DNA of 64,000 bases from Sulfurimonas sediminis. Its GTDB lineage: Bacteria; Campylobacterota; Campylobacteria; Campylobacterales; Sulfurimonadaceae. The number at the start of each line of letters is the position of its first letter. Positions within the stretch are counted from its first letter, which is position 1. The stretch is taken from contig NZ_CP041235.1 of the NCBI RefSeq assembly GCF_014905115.1, positions 1,302,001-1,366,000 of the forward strand, given 5' to 3'. This document shows positions 34,637 through 42,264 of this stretch, piece after piece. A model generated the notes under the pieces. It did no database searches and was not told where the DNA came from. It was given only the letters and a program-made list of their open reading frames with translations. Both the position numbers and the translations under genes were made by a program.

Positions 34637-36247
34637 GAGTCTGTCGGATACCCATCCAAAAATACTCCCTATAATCTCTCATATTTTTAAAAAACCATTT
34701 TTAGAGCGATAATGTAGAAAATATTCTCTAAAATCCTTCATATATTGCTCGATATATGCCATCCCTGTCTCCTGTTATCCCATTATCGTATGCAATCTCT
34801 TCAGATTGTATGCCATGCATACCAAACGCCACTCACCTTGTGCCTTTTGAAGCCCTCTGAGCATAAATTGCCTAAATCCAATTACCTGTTTGATGATACC
34901 GAAGATGGGTTCTATGACACATTTGCGTTGGGCATAAATAGCTTTACCCTCTTTGGTCTGAAGACGGTGTTTCATTTTTTCTACTTCAGTAGGATTATCA
35001 GGCAAAGGGTCTGCCTCTTTGAATCTCTCTTCAAGTGGCTGATTGTGTTGCTCTTTTCCAAATGAGATATAGGGTGTCATTTTGCTTTTTACACATAGCT
35101 TGATATTCTCTTCGCTGAAATAGCCTGCATCCGCATTGAATGCAGCGGAAGGTTTGAGTTTTGGATGTACCTCATACCATTGCAGTGTAGGCTTAACCTC
35201 CTGTTTGTCATTGGTGTTTTGTGTAACATGGGTATGGAGTATCAGACGGGAATCATGCTCTGCTGAGGCTTGGGCATTGTAGCACTGCTCAAACCCTCCG
35301 CCTGATGTTTTCATAATACGAGACTCTTCATCGGTCAGGTTGACCTGGTCTTTATCCAATACTTCTTCGACAGGCTCTTTTGGCACTTTGCCTTTTGTCT
35401 TCTTGTCTGTGAGCTTCTCTTTCTCCTTGCGTCTCTTCATCTTCTCATCATAGAGTGCTTTCTCTTTTGCATAGCGCTCTTTGGCGCGTTGCTCTATTTT
35501 TGCTTTGGCTTCCTTAATGACTTCAAGACGCTCTTCTCTTCGTTCCAGCTCCTCAGGGATATTCACTCCTTCATCGCTTTTACTGTTGTCTGCCTCTTGT
35601 GCTTTTTCAAGCAAGGCCTGCACTTCTGCTTCGAGTTGGGATTGCAGTTTTTTTATATGTCCGTAGCTCAGTGCCTTATGCTTGGAAGCGTTGGCTTTGA
35701 CTTTGGTACCGTCAAGACTTACTTTGCCTACTTTAAGTACGCCCGACTTCTGTGCTACCTCAAGTATCTGCACAAAGAGATCGGATATCTGGGAAAGAAA
35801 ACGTTTGCGGAAGTTGGCAATGGTATCGTGATCGGGATGAGTATTGACAGCAATATATCTAAATGGTACAGAATCGTAGGTAGCCTGTTCTATCTTTCTG
35901 CTTGAAAAGACTCCTGTTGCACCCCAAGAGTATTTCCTCGCTTCGCTCACCGCACATATCCGTAAAAGAGAAGCGAAAGCATTGCTTTGGGATCATAGGC
36001 ATCTTTGCCACCTTCTTTGTAGTGTTTGTAGATATCATTGAGATCGAGTGTTTCGACTATCTCTACAATGAAGCGTGCCAAATGCCTCTTTGGAAGCCAC
36101 TCTTCTATACTCGGAGGCATCAGGAATGGCTGATTTCGGTTAGCTGCTATGAAGGGTTTCATATCGTCAAAGCCTTATTAGAATATTCTCTTATTTATAT
36201 TTATTATACCTGATTATTGGTTTTGAGTGGGTTAATCCGACAGGCTC
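34637..36247 (-). mobile_element. IS1182-family insertion sequence, target duplication CTAG
   Basis: A 1611-bp element with ends GAGTCTGTCGGAT / (reverse) GAGCCTGTCGGAT and the 4-bp palindromic duplication CTAG on both sides (34633-34636, 36248-36251). It has split the retron effector gene. Its transposase gene is on the minus strand and is itself interrupted by a 35-base insertion. Confidence 0.9.
34775..36162 (-). pseudogene. IS1182-family transposase interrupted by 35-base insertion
   Basis: The N-terminal 69 codons (MKPFIAANRNQPFLMPPSIE... to LSLLFYGY) and the remainder (ATGVFSSRKIEQATYDS... to AYNLKRLHTIMG) are in different frames. Between them (35921-35955) lie 35 extra bases that carry a stop. 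Without them the reading is continuous and gives a typical IS1182 transposase with NTHPDHDTIANFR, the DGTKVKANASKH aspartate region and a C-terminal YAQRKCVIEPIFG. The insert has GCAC at both edges, but its origin is unknown. The element is probably immobile unless helped in trans. Confidence 0.85.
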
Positions 36248-36366
36248 CTAGTTCCACCAAAAACAAAAACTATTTCTAGATATTCTTGAATAGATTTAAA
36301 TGATTGAAAATAAAAATGAAATTCAGTAAGTCTTTTTCGTACAGTTTCGATAGAAAGTATAGACAT
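36248..36366 (-). pseudogene. Retron effector, 5' part
   Basis: Minus-strand reading from ATG at 36366 gives 39 codons ending in EIVFVFGGT and the first two bases of an AGT codon that is completed across the CTAG junction. Joined through one CTAG copy to 34632, the frame continues without a stop for 307 codons in total. The F-G-G-T-S loop is what is expected at the start of a nucleoside deoxyribosyltransferase-like domain. No Shine-Dalgarno is obvious. Confidence 0.75.
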
Positions 36367-36380
36367 TTTAGTTAATTTTT

Positions 36381-36403
36381 GTAATAGAATCAAATTCTAT
36401 TAC
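36381..36403 (-). promoter_or_regulatory. Perfect hairpin between candidate msd and effector
   Basis: GTAATAGAAT and its complement ATTCTATTAC flank a 3-base loop, giving a 10-bp perfect stem 15 bases before the effector ATG. It could end or process the retron RNA, or limit read-through into the effector. Confidence 0.5.
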
Positions 36404-36404
36404 T

Positions 36405-36560
36405 TCATTCCTACTTTTAAGATGTGAAGACATTCTTTTAGAGATTTGTAACGGATGTTGCAAAGCTCTAAAAGAAGGGCTGCACAAACAAACTATACAA
36501 TTTAATTCGACCAAGGCATTGCACCCGGCACAAGCTATAAAATCTACTTTGATTTAAGCC
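36405..36560 (-). ncRNA. Candidate retron msr-msd RNA
   Basis: On the minus strand, upstream of the effector gene, this non-coding stretch has an msd-like hairpin at 36433-36476: an 11-bp perfect stem (TTCTTTTAGAG / CTCTAAAAGAA), one mismatch, 4 bp, one mismatch, 3 bp, and a 4-base loop. Upstream of it, TTGTGC-CGG-GTGCAA can form a smaller hairpin that would suit msr. I could not find a convincing a1/a2 pair by eye; the 5' side may have been moved by the IS256 insertion at 36561. Position and hairpin support the call; the exact ends are not known. Confidence 0.45.
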
Positions 36561-37837
36561 GGTAGTGTCATAAATCTTCTGTAAATTCAATAATCAGCTA
36601 TTATTTTTAAAAAGGAAATGATAGATGAAAATTGATTTAAATAAGATAGAGTTCGATATGAATGAGTTTGGGGCATTATTACTTCAAGATAAGCAAGAAG
36701 GCTTCAGACGTATAGGTGAGAAGTTTCTCAATGCAGTATTGGAGATGGAGTTTGCAGAGCGTATAGGTGCTCAAAAACACGAGAGAACTGGAGAGCGAGA
36801 AGATTATCGTAATGGTCATAAAGAGAGAAGGTTAAAAACTACTCTTGGAGAGTTGAATTTATTAAGACCTTATGCTAGAGTAGGAAAATTTGATACTAAG
36901 CTTTTTGCAAATTACTCTAGAATAGATAAAGCTCTCTCCTCTATAATTGTTGAAAGCTACCTCAAAGGTGTATCAACCAGAAAAGTAGAATCTATTGTTG
37001 GAGAACTTGGAATTGAGCTGAGTCATGAAACTGTGAGCAGGCTCTCCCATGAGCTTGATGAACTCGTTACGGAATTTAAAACCTCTGACTTACAAGAACA
37101 CTATCCATATCTTTACATTGATGCAACATATCTCAAAGTATTTGATGGGGTTAGGTTTGTTTCATCAGCCGTGATGGTAGCTATTGGTGTTAATACTACT
37201 GGCACAAGGGAAATTCTTGATATAACCCCAATGGAGAGTGAGTCATTTGCAACCTATACAGAGTTCTTTGATGGACTAAAAGACAGAGGGATAAAGAAAG
37301 TAGATTTGATTATTAGTGATGGTCACAGAGGAATTAAAAAAGCTGCCAAAGAAAGTTTCGTAGGCTCATCTTGGCAGTTCTGTAGTGTACACTTGAAGCG
37401 TAACCTAATGAAAATTGTAGCTAAAAAAGATTTAGAAGAAGTTTTAGATGATTTAAAAGAGGTGCTCAAGAGTAAAAGCTTTGAAGAAGCAATATCAGCT
37501 GCTAACTCAATGATCGCTACTTATGAAGATTCTAAACCAAGACTGGCAAAGTTTCTGATGGATAATTTATATGATAGTTGTACTTATTTGACATTTCCAT
37601 CAACTCACTGGAGAAAACTACACTCTACAAATATAGTAGAAAGATTTAATAAGGAGATAAAACGCAGAACTAAAGTTATAGGTGCCTTTCCAAATGAAGG
37701 GTCAATATTGAGATTATTGGTACCACTTGCCATTGACACAAATGCTAAATGGTTGGGTAGAAATTATGTTTCGTGGGATAATTTGGTACAATTTCAAAAA
37801 GCTGAGGATGAATTTACAGAAATATTCTGACACTATC
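36561..37837 (+). mobile_element. IS256-family insertion sequence, target duplication TTTAAGCC
   Basis: A 1277-bp element with ends GGTAGTGTCATAAATCTTCT / (reverse) GATAGTGTCAGAATATTTCT and an 8-bp direct duplication TTTAAGCC (36553-36560 and 37838-37845). It lies just upstream of the candidate retron RNA, with its transposase pointing away from the retron. Confidence 0.92.
36625..37830 (+). CDS. IS256-family transposase
   Basis: A 401-residue mutator-type transposase with the DDE residues in YLYIDATYLKV, DLIISDGHRGI and TNIVERFNKEIKRRTKVIGAFPN, and the conserved FCSVHLKRN segment. Full length and uninterrupted, so this element may be active. A GGA-type Shine-Dalgarno (AAAGGAAATG) precedes the ATG. 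Confidence 0.95.
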   Translation: MKIDLNKIEFDMNEFGALLLQDKQEGFRRIGEKFLNAVLEMEFAERIGAQKHERTGEREDYRNGHKERRLKTTLGELNLLRPYARVGKFDTKLFANYSRIDKALSSIIVESYLKGVSTRKVESIVGELGIELSHETVSRLSHELDELVTEFKTSDLQEHYPYLYIDATYLKVFDGVRFVSSAVMVAIGVNTTGTREILDITPMESESFATYTEFFDGLKDRGIKKVDLIISDGHRGIKKAAKESFVGSSWQFCSVHLKRNLMKIVAKKDLEEVLDDLKEVLKSKSFEEAISAANSMIATYEDSKPRLAKFLMDNLYDSCTYLTFPSTHWRKLHSTNIVERFNKEIKRRTKVIGAFPNEGSILRLLVPLAIDTNAKWLGRNYVSWDNLVQFQKAEDEFTEIF

Positions 37838-37845
37838 TTTAAGCC

Positions 37846-38001
37846 AAACTAGGAATGTTCAGATTAGTTTAACAAGTTTATTATTTTTTACAGCTTAAAA
37901 TGTCTTTTATTGATTGAGTATTTAAATTTATTTTTTAATGAAAGTTAGAGTACAATTTCTTTTGTAGTCCCTAGGCAACTCCTCTCCTATATTTATATAG
38001 T
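37846..38001. other. Upstream DNA of retron, non-coding
   Basis: A 156-base A/T-rich stretch that originally lay directly upstream of the retron RNA, before IS256 inserted. No gene is visible. On the minus strand it may have held the retron promoter (for example TTGTTA followed by weak -10-like sequences), now 1.3 kb away from the RNA. Confidence 0.4.
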
Positions 38002-38011
38002 GAAGAACCTA

Positions 38012-39320
38012 TAGGTAAATCCCACGAAAAATAAAATAAATCTTAATCAATAGATTCAAAAGAACTGGAAGAAATATTGCTTAGACTCCTAAAACAAGGA
38101 GTTTACCATCAAATTAACACGCACAAAAGCCTTACTTGAATCGCTAAAAAGTATCCCAGACTATAGAGTAGATACAGGGAAGATAGAATATCCATTGCAC
38201 GAAGTTCTTTTCATGACACTTTTTGCACTTATCAAAGGAAATACAACTTTTAAGGATATATTTTCATGGATGATATATAACAAAGACAATGCAATACTCA
38301 AAGAGATTTTTGATAAAGAAGAGATAACGATTCCTTCCAAATCAACATATCATCGTTTATTGATAAACACAGATAATAATGCTTTGGAAAAAGTATTTAG
38401 AGAGTTCTTTTTTCCATTCATTGCACAAGAAAATATTGCTATTGACGGGAAGTGGCTGAGAGGTAGCGACGTGAATGGTCAATACACACAGGAAAGACAT
38501 AAAGCAATACTAAATATCTTGGATAAAGATATAAAAATAGTGTTTGCTCACAAGTTTTTAGATAAAAATAAGAGTAGCGAAATTACTGCACTCAAAGAGG
38601 TTTTAAACGATAATATTTTTAGCAATGAAGGACAGATATTTTCCTTTGATGCACTGCTTACTCAATCAGAGATTCTCAACACTATTGATGAGCAAGGTAA
38701 CAGATATATAGCAAAACTCAAAGATAACCAGAAACACCTCAAAGAGAAAGCTATAAAGACCATAGAAGAGTTTAATCAGCCTACAGATAGAGTTGATGAT
38801 GAAGATAGCTATTTAACTGAAAACAACAAAAGAGTCTCTCGAAAAGTAGAAGTTTTTCAAAATAAAAGTGCTGATTTAGTTATGTATCATGAGAACTTTC
38901 AAAATATTCAATCACTCATTAAAGTGACGAAAACATTAACAAATGCACAGACTGGTGAAGTTACAATTTCAACTCAATATTTAATGGCTAACTTTAAAAC
39001 AACTGCAAAAGAGTTTCTTCAAAAGATACTGCAACATTGGAGAGTGGAAACATATCACTATCACTTAGATATGCTTACTGAAGAAGATGACCATATAGCA
39101 TATAAAGAGCCTTTCTCTATAGCTATTCTTAGAAGTTTTACTGTTAATCTTTATCAGTTGTTTTTAAATGAGAACAAAGATAAAAAGGTACTCCTAACCG
39201 GTAAAACTACAATGGCAGATATTAAAAGAAATGCTCTTTATCGTGATGATTTTAGTGTTCAATTGATTGAATCAAACTATATTGATTAAGATTTGTTTTA
39301 TTTTTCGTGGGATTTACCTA
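38012..39320 (+). mobile_element. ISAs1-family insertion sequence (copy b), target duplication GAAGAACCTA
   Basis: A 1309-bp element with near-perfect terminal repeats of about 30 bp (TAGGTAAATCCCACGAAAAA and its complement) and a 10-bp direct duplication GAAGAACCTA (38002-38011 and 39321-39330). Its ends differ from those of copy a at 31.3 kb, so the two are distinct elements of the same family. Confidence 0.93.
38108..39289 (+). CDS. ISAs1-family transposase, start codon apparently ATC
   Basis: The frame encodes an ISAs1 transposase (LKSIPDYRVD, IAIDGKWLRGSD, FSFDALLTQ, LQHWRVETYHYHLDMLTEEDD). The natural N terminus, KLTRTKALLESLKSIPDYR, starts after an AAGGAG Shine-Dalgarno with a 6-base gap, but the codon there is ATC, and no ATG, GTG or TTG occurs in frame until a TTG at 38195, which would remove 29 residues. 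Either an ATG mutated to ATC, or ATC is used weakly. The rest, 393 codons in all, is uninterrupted. Confidence 0.85.
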   Translation: MKLTRTKALLESLKSIPDYRVDTGKIEYPLHEVLFMTLFALIKGNTTFKDIFSWMIYNKDNAILKEIFDKEEITIPSKSTYHRLLINTDNNALEKVFREFFFPFIAQENIAIDGKWLRGSDVNGQYTQERHKAILNILDKDIKIVFAHKFLDKNKSSEITALKEVLNDNIFSNEGQIFSFDALLTQSEILNTIDEQGNRYIAKLKDNQKHLKEKAIKTIEEFNQPTDRVDDEDSYLTENNKRVSRKVEVFQNKSADLVMYHENFQNIQSLIKVTKTLTNAQTGEVTISTQYLMANFKTTAKEFLQKILQHWRVETYHYHLDMLTEEDDHIAYKEPFSIAILRSFTVNLYQLFLNENKDKKVLLTGKTTMADIKRNALYRDDFSVQLIESNYID

Positions 39321-39330
39321 GAAGAACCTA

Positions 39331-39629
39331 GGGGAAATCATTTCTTTTATTTTACCCAAAGCATTTTATCTTCATTGTTAAATCTTTAAAACCAATCTAA
39401 TCTTTTACAATATTTGTACTTTTATTTATAATTATTTCGTTTCGAAGTTGTAGTTTAATTCTATTAGAGTTCGAATCCCTCCTTGACATCCATAAACTAA
39501 TTACATATCAATCTCGGTGCCAATTCGGTGCCATTATATACCTATTATATAGATTTTGCTATAATTCTTAAAATGTGAAAACCTCGATATATAGGGTATA
39601 TGAGGGTATTTAGTGGATTAGTCAAGAGT
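39331..39629. other. Island right end, non-coding, with tRNA 3'-end fragment
   Basis: No gene is seen in these 300 bases. At 39467-39492 the sequence GAGTTCGAATCCCTCC...ACATCCA looks like the T-arm and CCA end of a tRNA, distinct from tRNA-Gln, and may be a scar of another integration. A short direct repeat CGGTGCCA(AT) occurs at about 39513 and 39525, of the kind seen near integrase arm sites. Confidence 0.5.
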
Positions 39630-39646
39630 TTCCCTCTACCCCATCC
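39630..39646. repeat. Attachment-like repeat, third copy (island right end)
   Basis: TTCCCTCTACCCCATCC matches the 3' end of tRNA-Gln. To its right begins ordinary chromosomal DNA running into the MCP gene, so this is the likely right boundary of the island. Confidence 0.75.
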
Positions 39647-39679
39647 ACAATCGCAAATTTCAAACAAAAAGACTTTATT

Positions 39680-39781
39680 ATGAACGAAACAACTGATTTA
39701 ACAACTTTAACTGTAAGAATGGGTGTTTTTGTAGTTATTGCAGGAATATTCTATTTTATTTTAAAATCTAAAAAGAAATAA
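39680..39781 (+). CDS. 33-codon single-helix membrane peptide
   Basis: MNETTDLTTLTVRMGVFVVI... : a hydrophilic start, one transmembrane helix (about 15-28) and a lysine-rich end, the form of a small membrane protein or of CcoQ-like subunits. The Shine-Dalgarno is weak. It precedes a convergent terminator shared with the MCP gene. It is kept intact in both copies, with one conservative change, which hints that it is real. Confidence 0.45.
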   Translation: MNETTDLTTLTVRMGVFVVIAGIFYFILKSKKK

Positions 39782-39785
39782 AATC

Positions 39786-39816
39786 GGTTAAAGAGAATTA
39801 TAATTTCTCTTTAACC
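39786..39816. terminator. Convergent terminator hairpin at MCP 3' end
   Basis: GGTTAAAGAGAA and TTCTCTTTAACC form a 12-bp stem around ATTATAA. It spans the stop codon of the MCP gene and could stop transcripts from both sides. The same hairpin is present in copy A near 31224-31252. Confidence 0.6.
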
Positions 39817-41909
39817 ATGTTGTCCAGATAATTAAACAACTCCTGTGATGCTTTTTCTGCATCTTTAAATATTTTTATGATTTCATCAACTTTATCACTG
39901 CCAAGCATGCGCATAACTTTTGCTATATCATCATGCACTTTTTTATGCGGCTCTTGCAGGTTTGCATAAAAACTGCTTTTTCCAAATAGTTTTTTACCTT
40001 CATCTACATACCATTTGCCTAGCCTGCACTGAGTATGATCACTCAATTCAAATTTCAATTTCCCTTCAAGCATTGATGAATATGCGTTGTTTTTATAGAC
40101 CATATGATCAAGTTTTGCCATATTTGCAAAGAGTTCGTATCCTATAATTTCATTGTCTTTTGTGATAGCTTCACTGTTGGAAATTAACTGAGAAAGCGTG
40201 TCAACATAGACCTCGAGTGTTTGTTGTGAACTTATAGAGCGTTCTTCAATTTTTTCACTGTTTTCACTCATATTCATAGAATTCTGCTTGAGCACACTTA
40301 TATTTGCTTCTACTTCACTTGTAGCTTTTTGCGTTCGTTCTGCAAGCTTACGCACTTCATCGGCAACGACTGCAAACCCTCGTCCGTGTTCACCTGCACG
40401 TGCTGCTTCTATAGCCGCATTCAGTGCCAGCAGGTTAGTCTGGTCTGAAATATCTTTAATAAGAGAAATCACATTAAAAATCTCTTCAACATTTGCATTC
40501 AGTTCCTCTGCAGAATGCCGTGATTCCGAAACCATCTCTGTAATACTGCCAATTGCATCTTTAATATTATCCGTAGAGTGTGTCACTTCTTTAATGACTT
40601 CGGATGTTTTGGCATTGAGTATATTTACCTGATTGACACTTTCAACGCTCTGGGACATACTGTTTCTTAAATTCTCTGCATTGTCTACTGCACCGCTTAT
40701 CATCTCTCCTGACAGTGCAAGAGTAAGTTTGTTCTTCTCGCCAATTTCCGCAGCATGTTTTGCAGAATCTTCAGCTCTTAGAGCTTCTTCTTTTGCTTCA
40801 AGTGCAAGTGCTTCGACTTTATCCAAAAAGGCATTGAAATTTTTACTCGCCTGCCCTAATTCGTCTTCTGATACCACAGGAAGTCTTTTTGACAAATCAG
40901 CATCACCCTGTGCCAATTCATCAGCAACATTTGCAAGATTTACTATAGGATCAGTAATTGTTTTTTTGATAATGTACATTAAAAACAGCAAAATAAACAG
41001 ATCAACCAAAGACATAATATATACTTGTCTCAAAAGAGAATCTTTGGATTGAGAAATGACACTGTTTACTTTGTTGATATCTTCACCAATCAGTGCATAT
41101 GCAACAATATTGTCTGAAAAATCTTTTATAGGTTCTGAAACTATAAAATATTTATCAGTTATTTGTGGTGCATCTGTTTTTTCAATGGAAATATGAGCCA
41201 AATCATTAAAAAAATCTTTATTTACCACTTTTTCTTTGACTGCAAGTGTAAAATTACTGACTTTTGGAGCAGATTTTAAAGAACGGGCAGTTGAAAGGTA
41301 TTTGTTTTTCATGACAATGGCTATTTCGTATCCGTTGTTTTTTCTCGCAGATTTTACTATAGAGTTTAAACCTTGCATGAACTCAACAGAACCAAGATAT
41401 TCATGATCGACTATTACCGGAGCCAAACCACGCAGAACAAGCCCGGCCCGGCCAAGTTCTATAGCTACAATTGGTTTTTTTTCATTTTTTACCGCAACAA
41501 TAGTTTTTCTGAATGAGCTTAAATCATCTCCATACTTATTTGGTTTCCATGCCCGTAAAAAACTATGCACATTTGCATCATGTATATGTATTTTAACATT
41601 TTTATAATTTGTGTATTTTTTAAATTTTTGAGAAAGGCTTCTTAAGCCATTGATGGCAACAGTTCTGTTGTTTTCCATCAATGAGCGTATAACACTGTAA
41701 TTTTGCGATATGTTGATAGCATTGGTAAGACCGATATCTTCCTTTGCTTGCATTGCTTGCTTGTAAGTAAGATGCAGAGAAACAGATTCTGAAGCATAAA
41801 CCTCATGTTCCAAGTCTTTAATAGAATAATAGTAGTTTACTAAGATAACAACAAACCCTGCTAAAATAGAAACTACCAAGGGTATGTGTATTTTTTTACT
41901 GATTGACAT
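39798..41909 (-). CDS. Methyl-accepting chemotaxis protein with C-terminal CZB zinc-binding domain
   Basis: A 703-residue chemoreceptor: membrane helix (about 8-27), periplasmic double-Cache-like sensor (to about 285), second helix, HAMP (about 315-370), signalling domain with the conserved hairpin tip ([35 protein letters not shown]), then a CZB domain (LDHMVYKNN...CRLGKWY...EPHKKVH) whose three His and one Cys bind zinc and are linked to sensing oxidants such as hypochlorous acid. The ATG has GGAGG 8 bases upstream; an ATG five codons earlier overlaps that site. Confidence 0.92.
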   Translation of the reverse strand: MSISKKIHIPLVVSILAGFVVILVNYYYSIKDLEHEVYASESVSLHLTYKQAMQAKEDIGLTNAINISQNYSVIRSLMENNRTVAINGLRSLSQKFKKYTNYKNVKIHIHDANVHSFLRAWKPNKYGDDLSSFRKTIVAVKNEKKPIVAIELGRAGLVLRGLAPVIVDHEYLGSVEFMQGLNSIVKSARKNNGYEIAIVMKNKYLSTARSLKSAPKVSNFTLAVKEKVVNKDFFNDLAHISIEKTDAPQITDKYFIVSEPIKDFSDNIVAYALIGEDINKVNSVISQSKDSLLRQVYIMSLVDLFILLFLMYIIKKTITDPIVNLANVADELAQGDADLSKRLPVVSEDELGQASKNFNAFLDKVEALALEAKEEALRAEDSAKHAAEIGEKNKLTLALSGEMISGAVDNAENLRNSMSQSVESVNQVNILNAKTSEVIKEVTHSTDNIKDAIGSITEMVSESRHSAEELNANVEEIFNVISLIKDISDQTNLLALNAAIEAARAGEHGRGFAVVADEVRKLAERTQKATSEVEANISVLKQNSMNMSENSEKIEERSISSQQTLEVYVDTLSQLISNSEAITKDNEIIGYELFANMAKLDHMVYKNNAYSSMLEGKLKFELSDHTQCRLGKWYVDEGKKLFGKSSFYANLQEPHKKVHDDIAKVMRMLGSDKVDEIIKIFKDAEKASQELFNYLDNMVKEKL

Positions 41910-41943
41910 GAAATTTACCTCCATTCCTGTAATGTTGTATTTT

Positions 41944-42255
41944 TTACTCTTTTAATTCACCGTTTCCGTAATGTTTAAAGAGATAGTCAGTCACAATTTT
42001 TTCATCTTCTTTGCTGATAGGTGCTTTAAAATGCACAATCATCTTCTCTATCTTTTTATGCCAAAACTCTCGTGACTGAGGCCCTTGATTAATAATATAA
42101 CCAAAAGAGTGACACATTAAACAGTTCGCCTGAACAGCATCAAATCCTTTACCCATTTTTATTTGATAAGATATATATGGAACTTCAATATCACCTTTTA
42201 CCTGTGCAAACAGTGAACCTGCGGACAGTATTGCTATTAATAATAATTTTTTCAT
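41944..42255 (-). CDS. sorB: Monoheme cytochrome c subunit of sulfite dehydrogenase (SorB-like)
   Basis: A 103-residue protein with a signal peptide (1-17) and one heme site (CLMCH). It follows the molybdoenzyme gene by 9 bases, the same order as the sulfite:cytochrome c oxidoreductase of Campylobacter jejuni (Cj0005c-Cj0004c). It should accept electrons from sulfite oxidation and pass them to the respiratory chain. The name follows the context; the heme motif is certain. Confidence 0.82.
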   Translation of the reverse strand: MKKLLLIAILSAGSLFAQVKGDIEVPYISYQIKMGKGFDAVQANCLMCHSFGYIINQGPQSREFWHKKIEKMIVHFKAPISKEDEKIVTDYLFKHYGNGELKE

Positions 42256-42264
42256 TTTTTCTCC

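Larger units (their letters stand above)
39632..39938. repeat. Segmental duplication, copy B (resident copy)
   Basis: The intact version of the region repeated at 31071-31295 plus 32560-32638. It holds the 33-codon ORF and the 3' end of the MCP gene, and continues into the complete MCP gene, so it is probably the original. Confidence 0.9.

Noticed and set aside
39467-39492. A tRNA gene at this place
   Set aside because: Only the T-arm and CCA end are recognisable; there is no anticodon stem or acceptor 5' half within reach.
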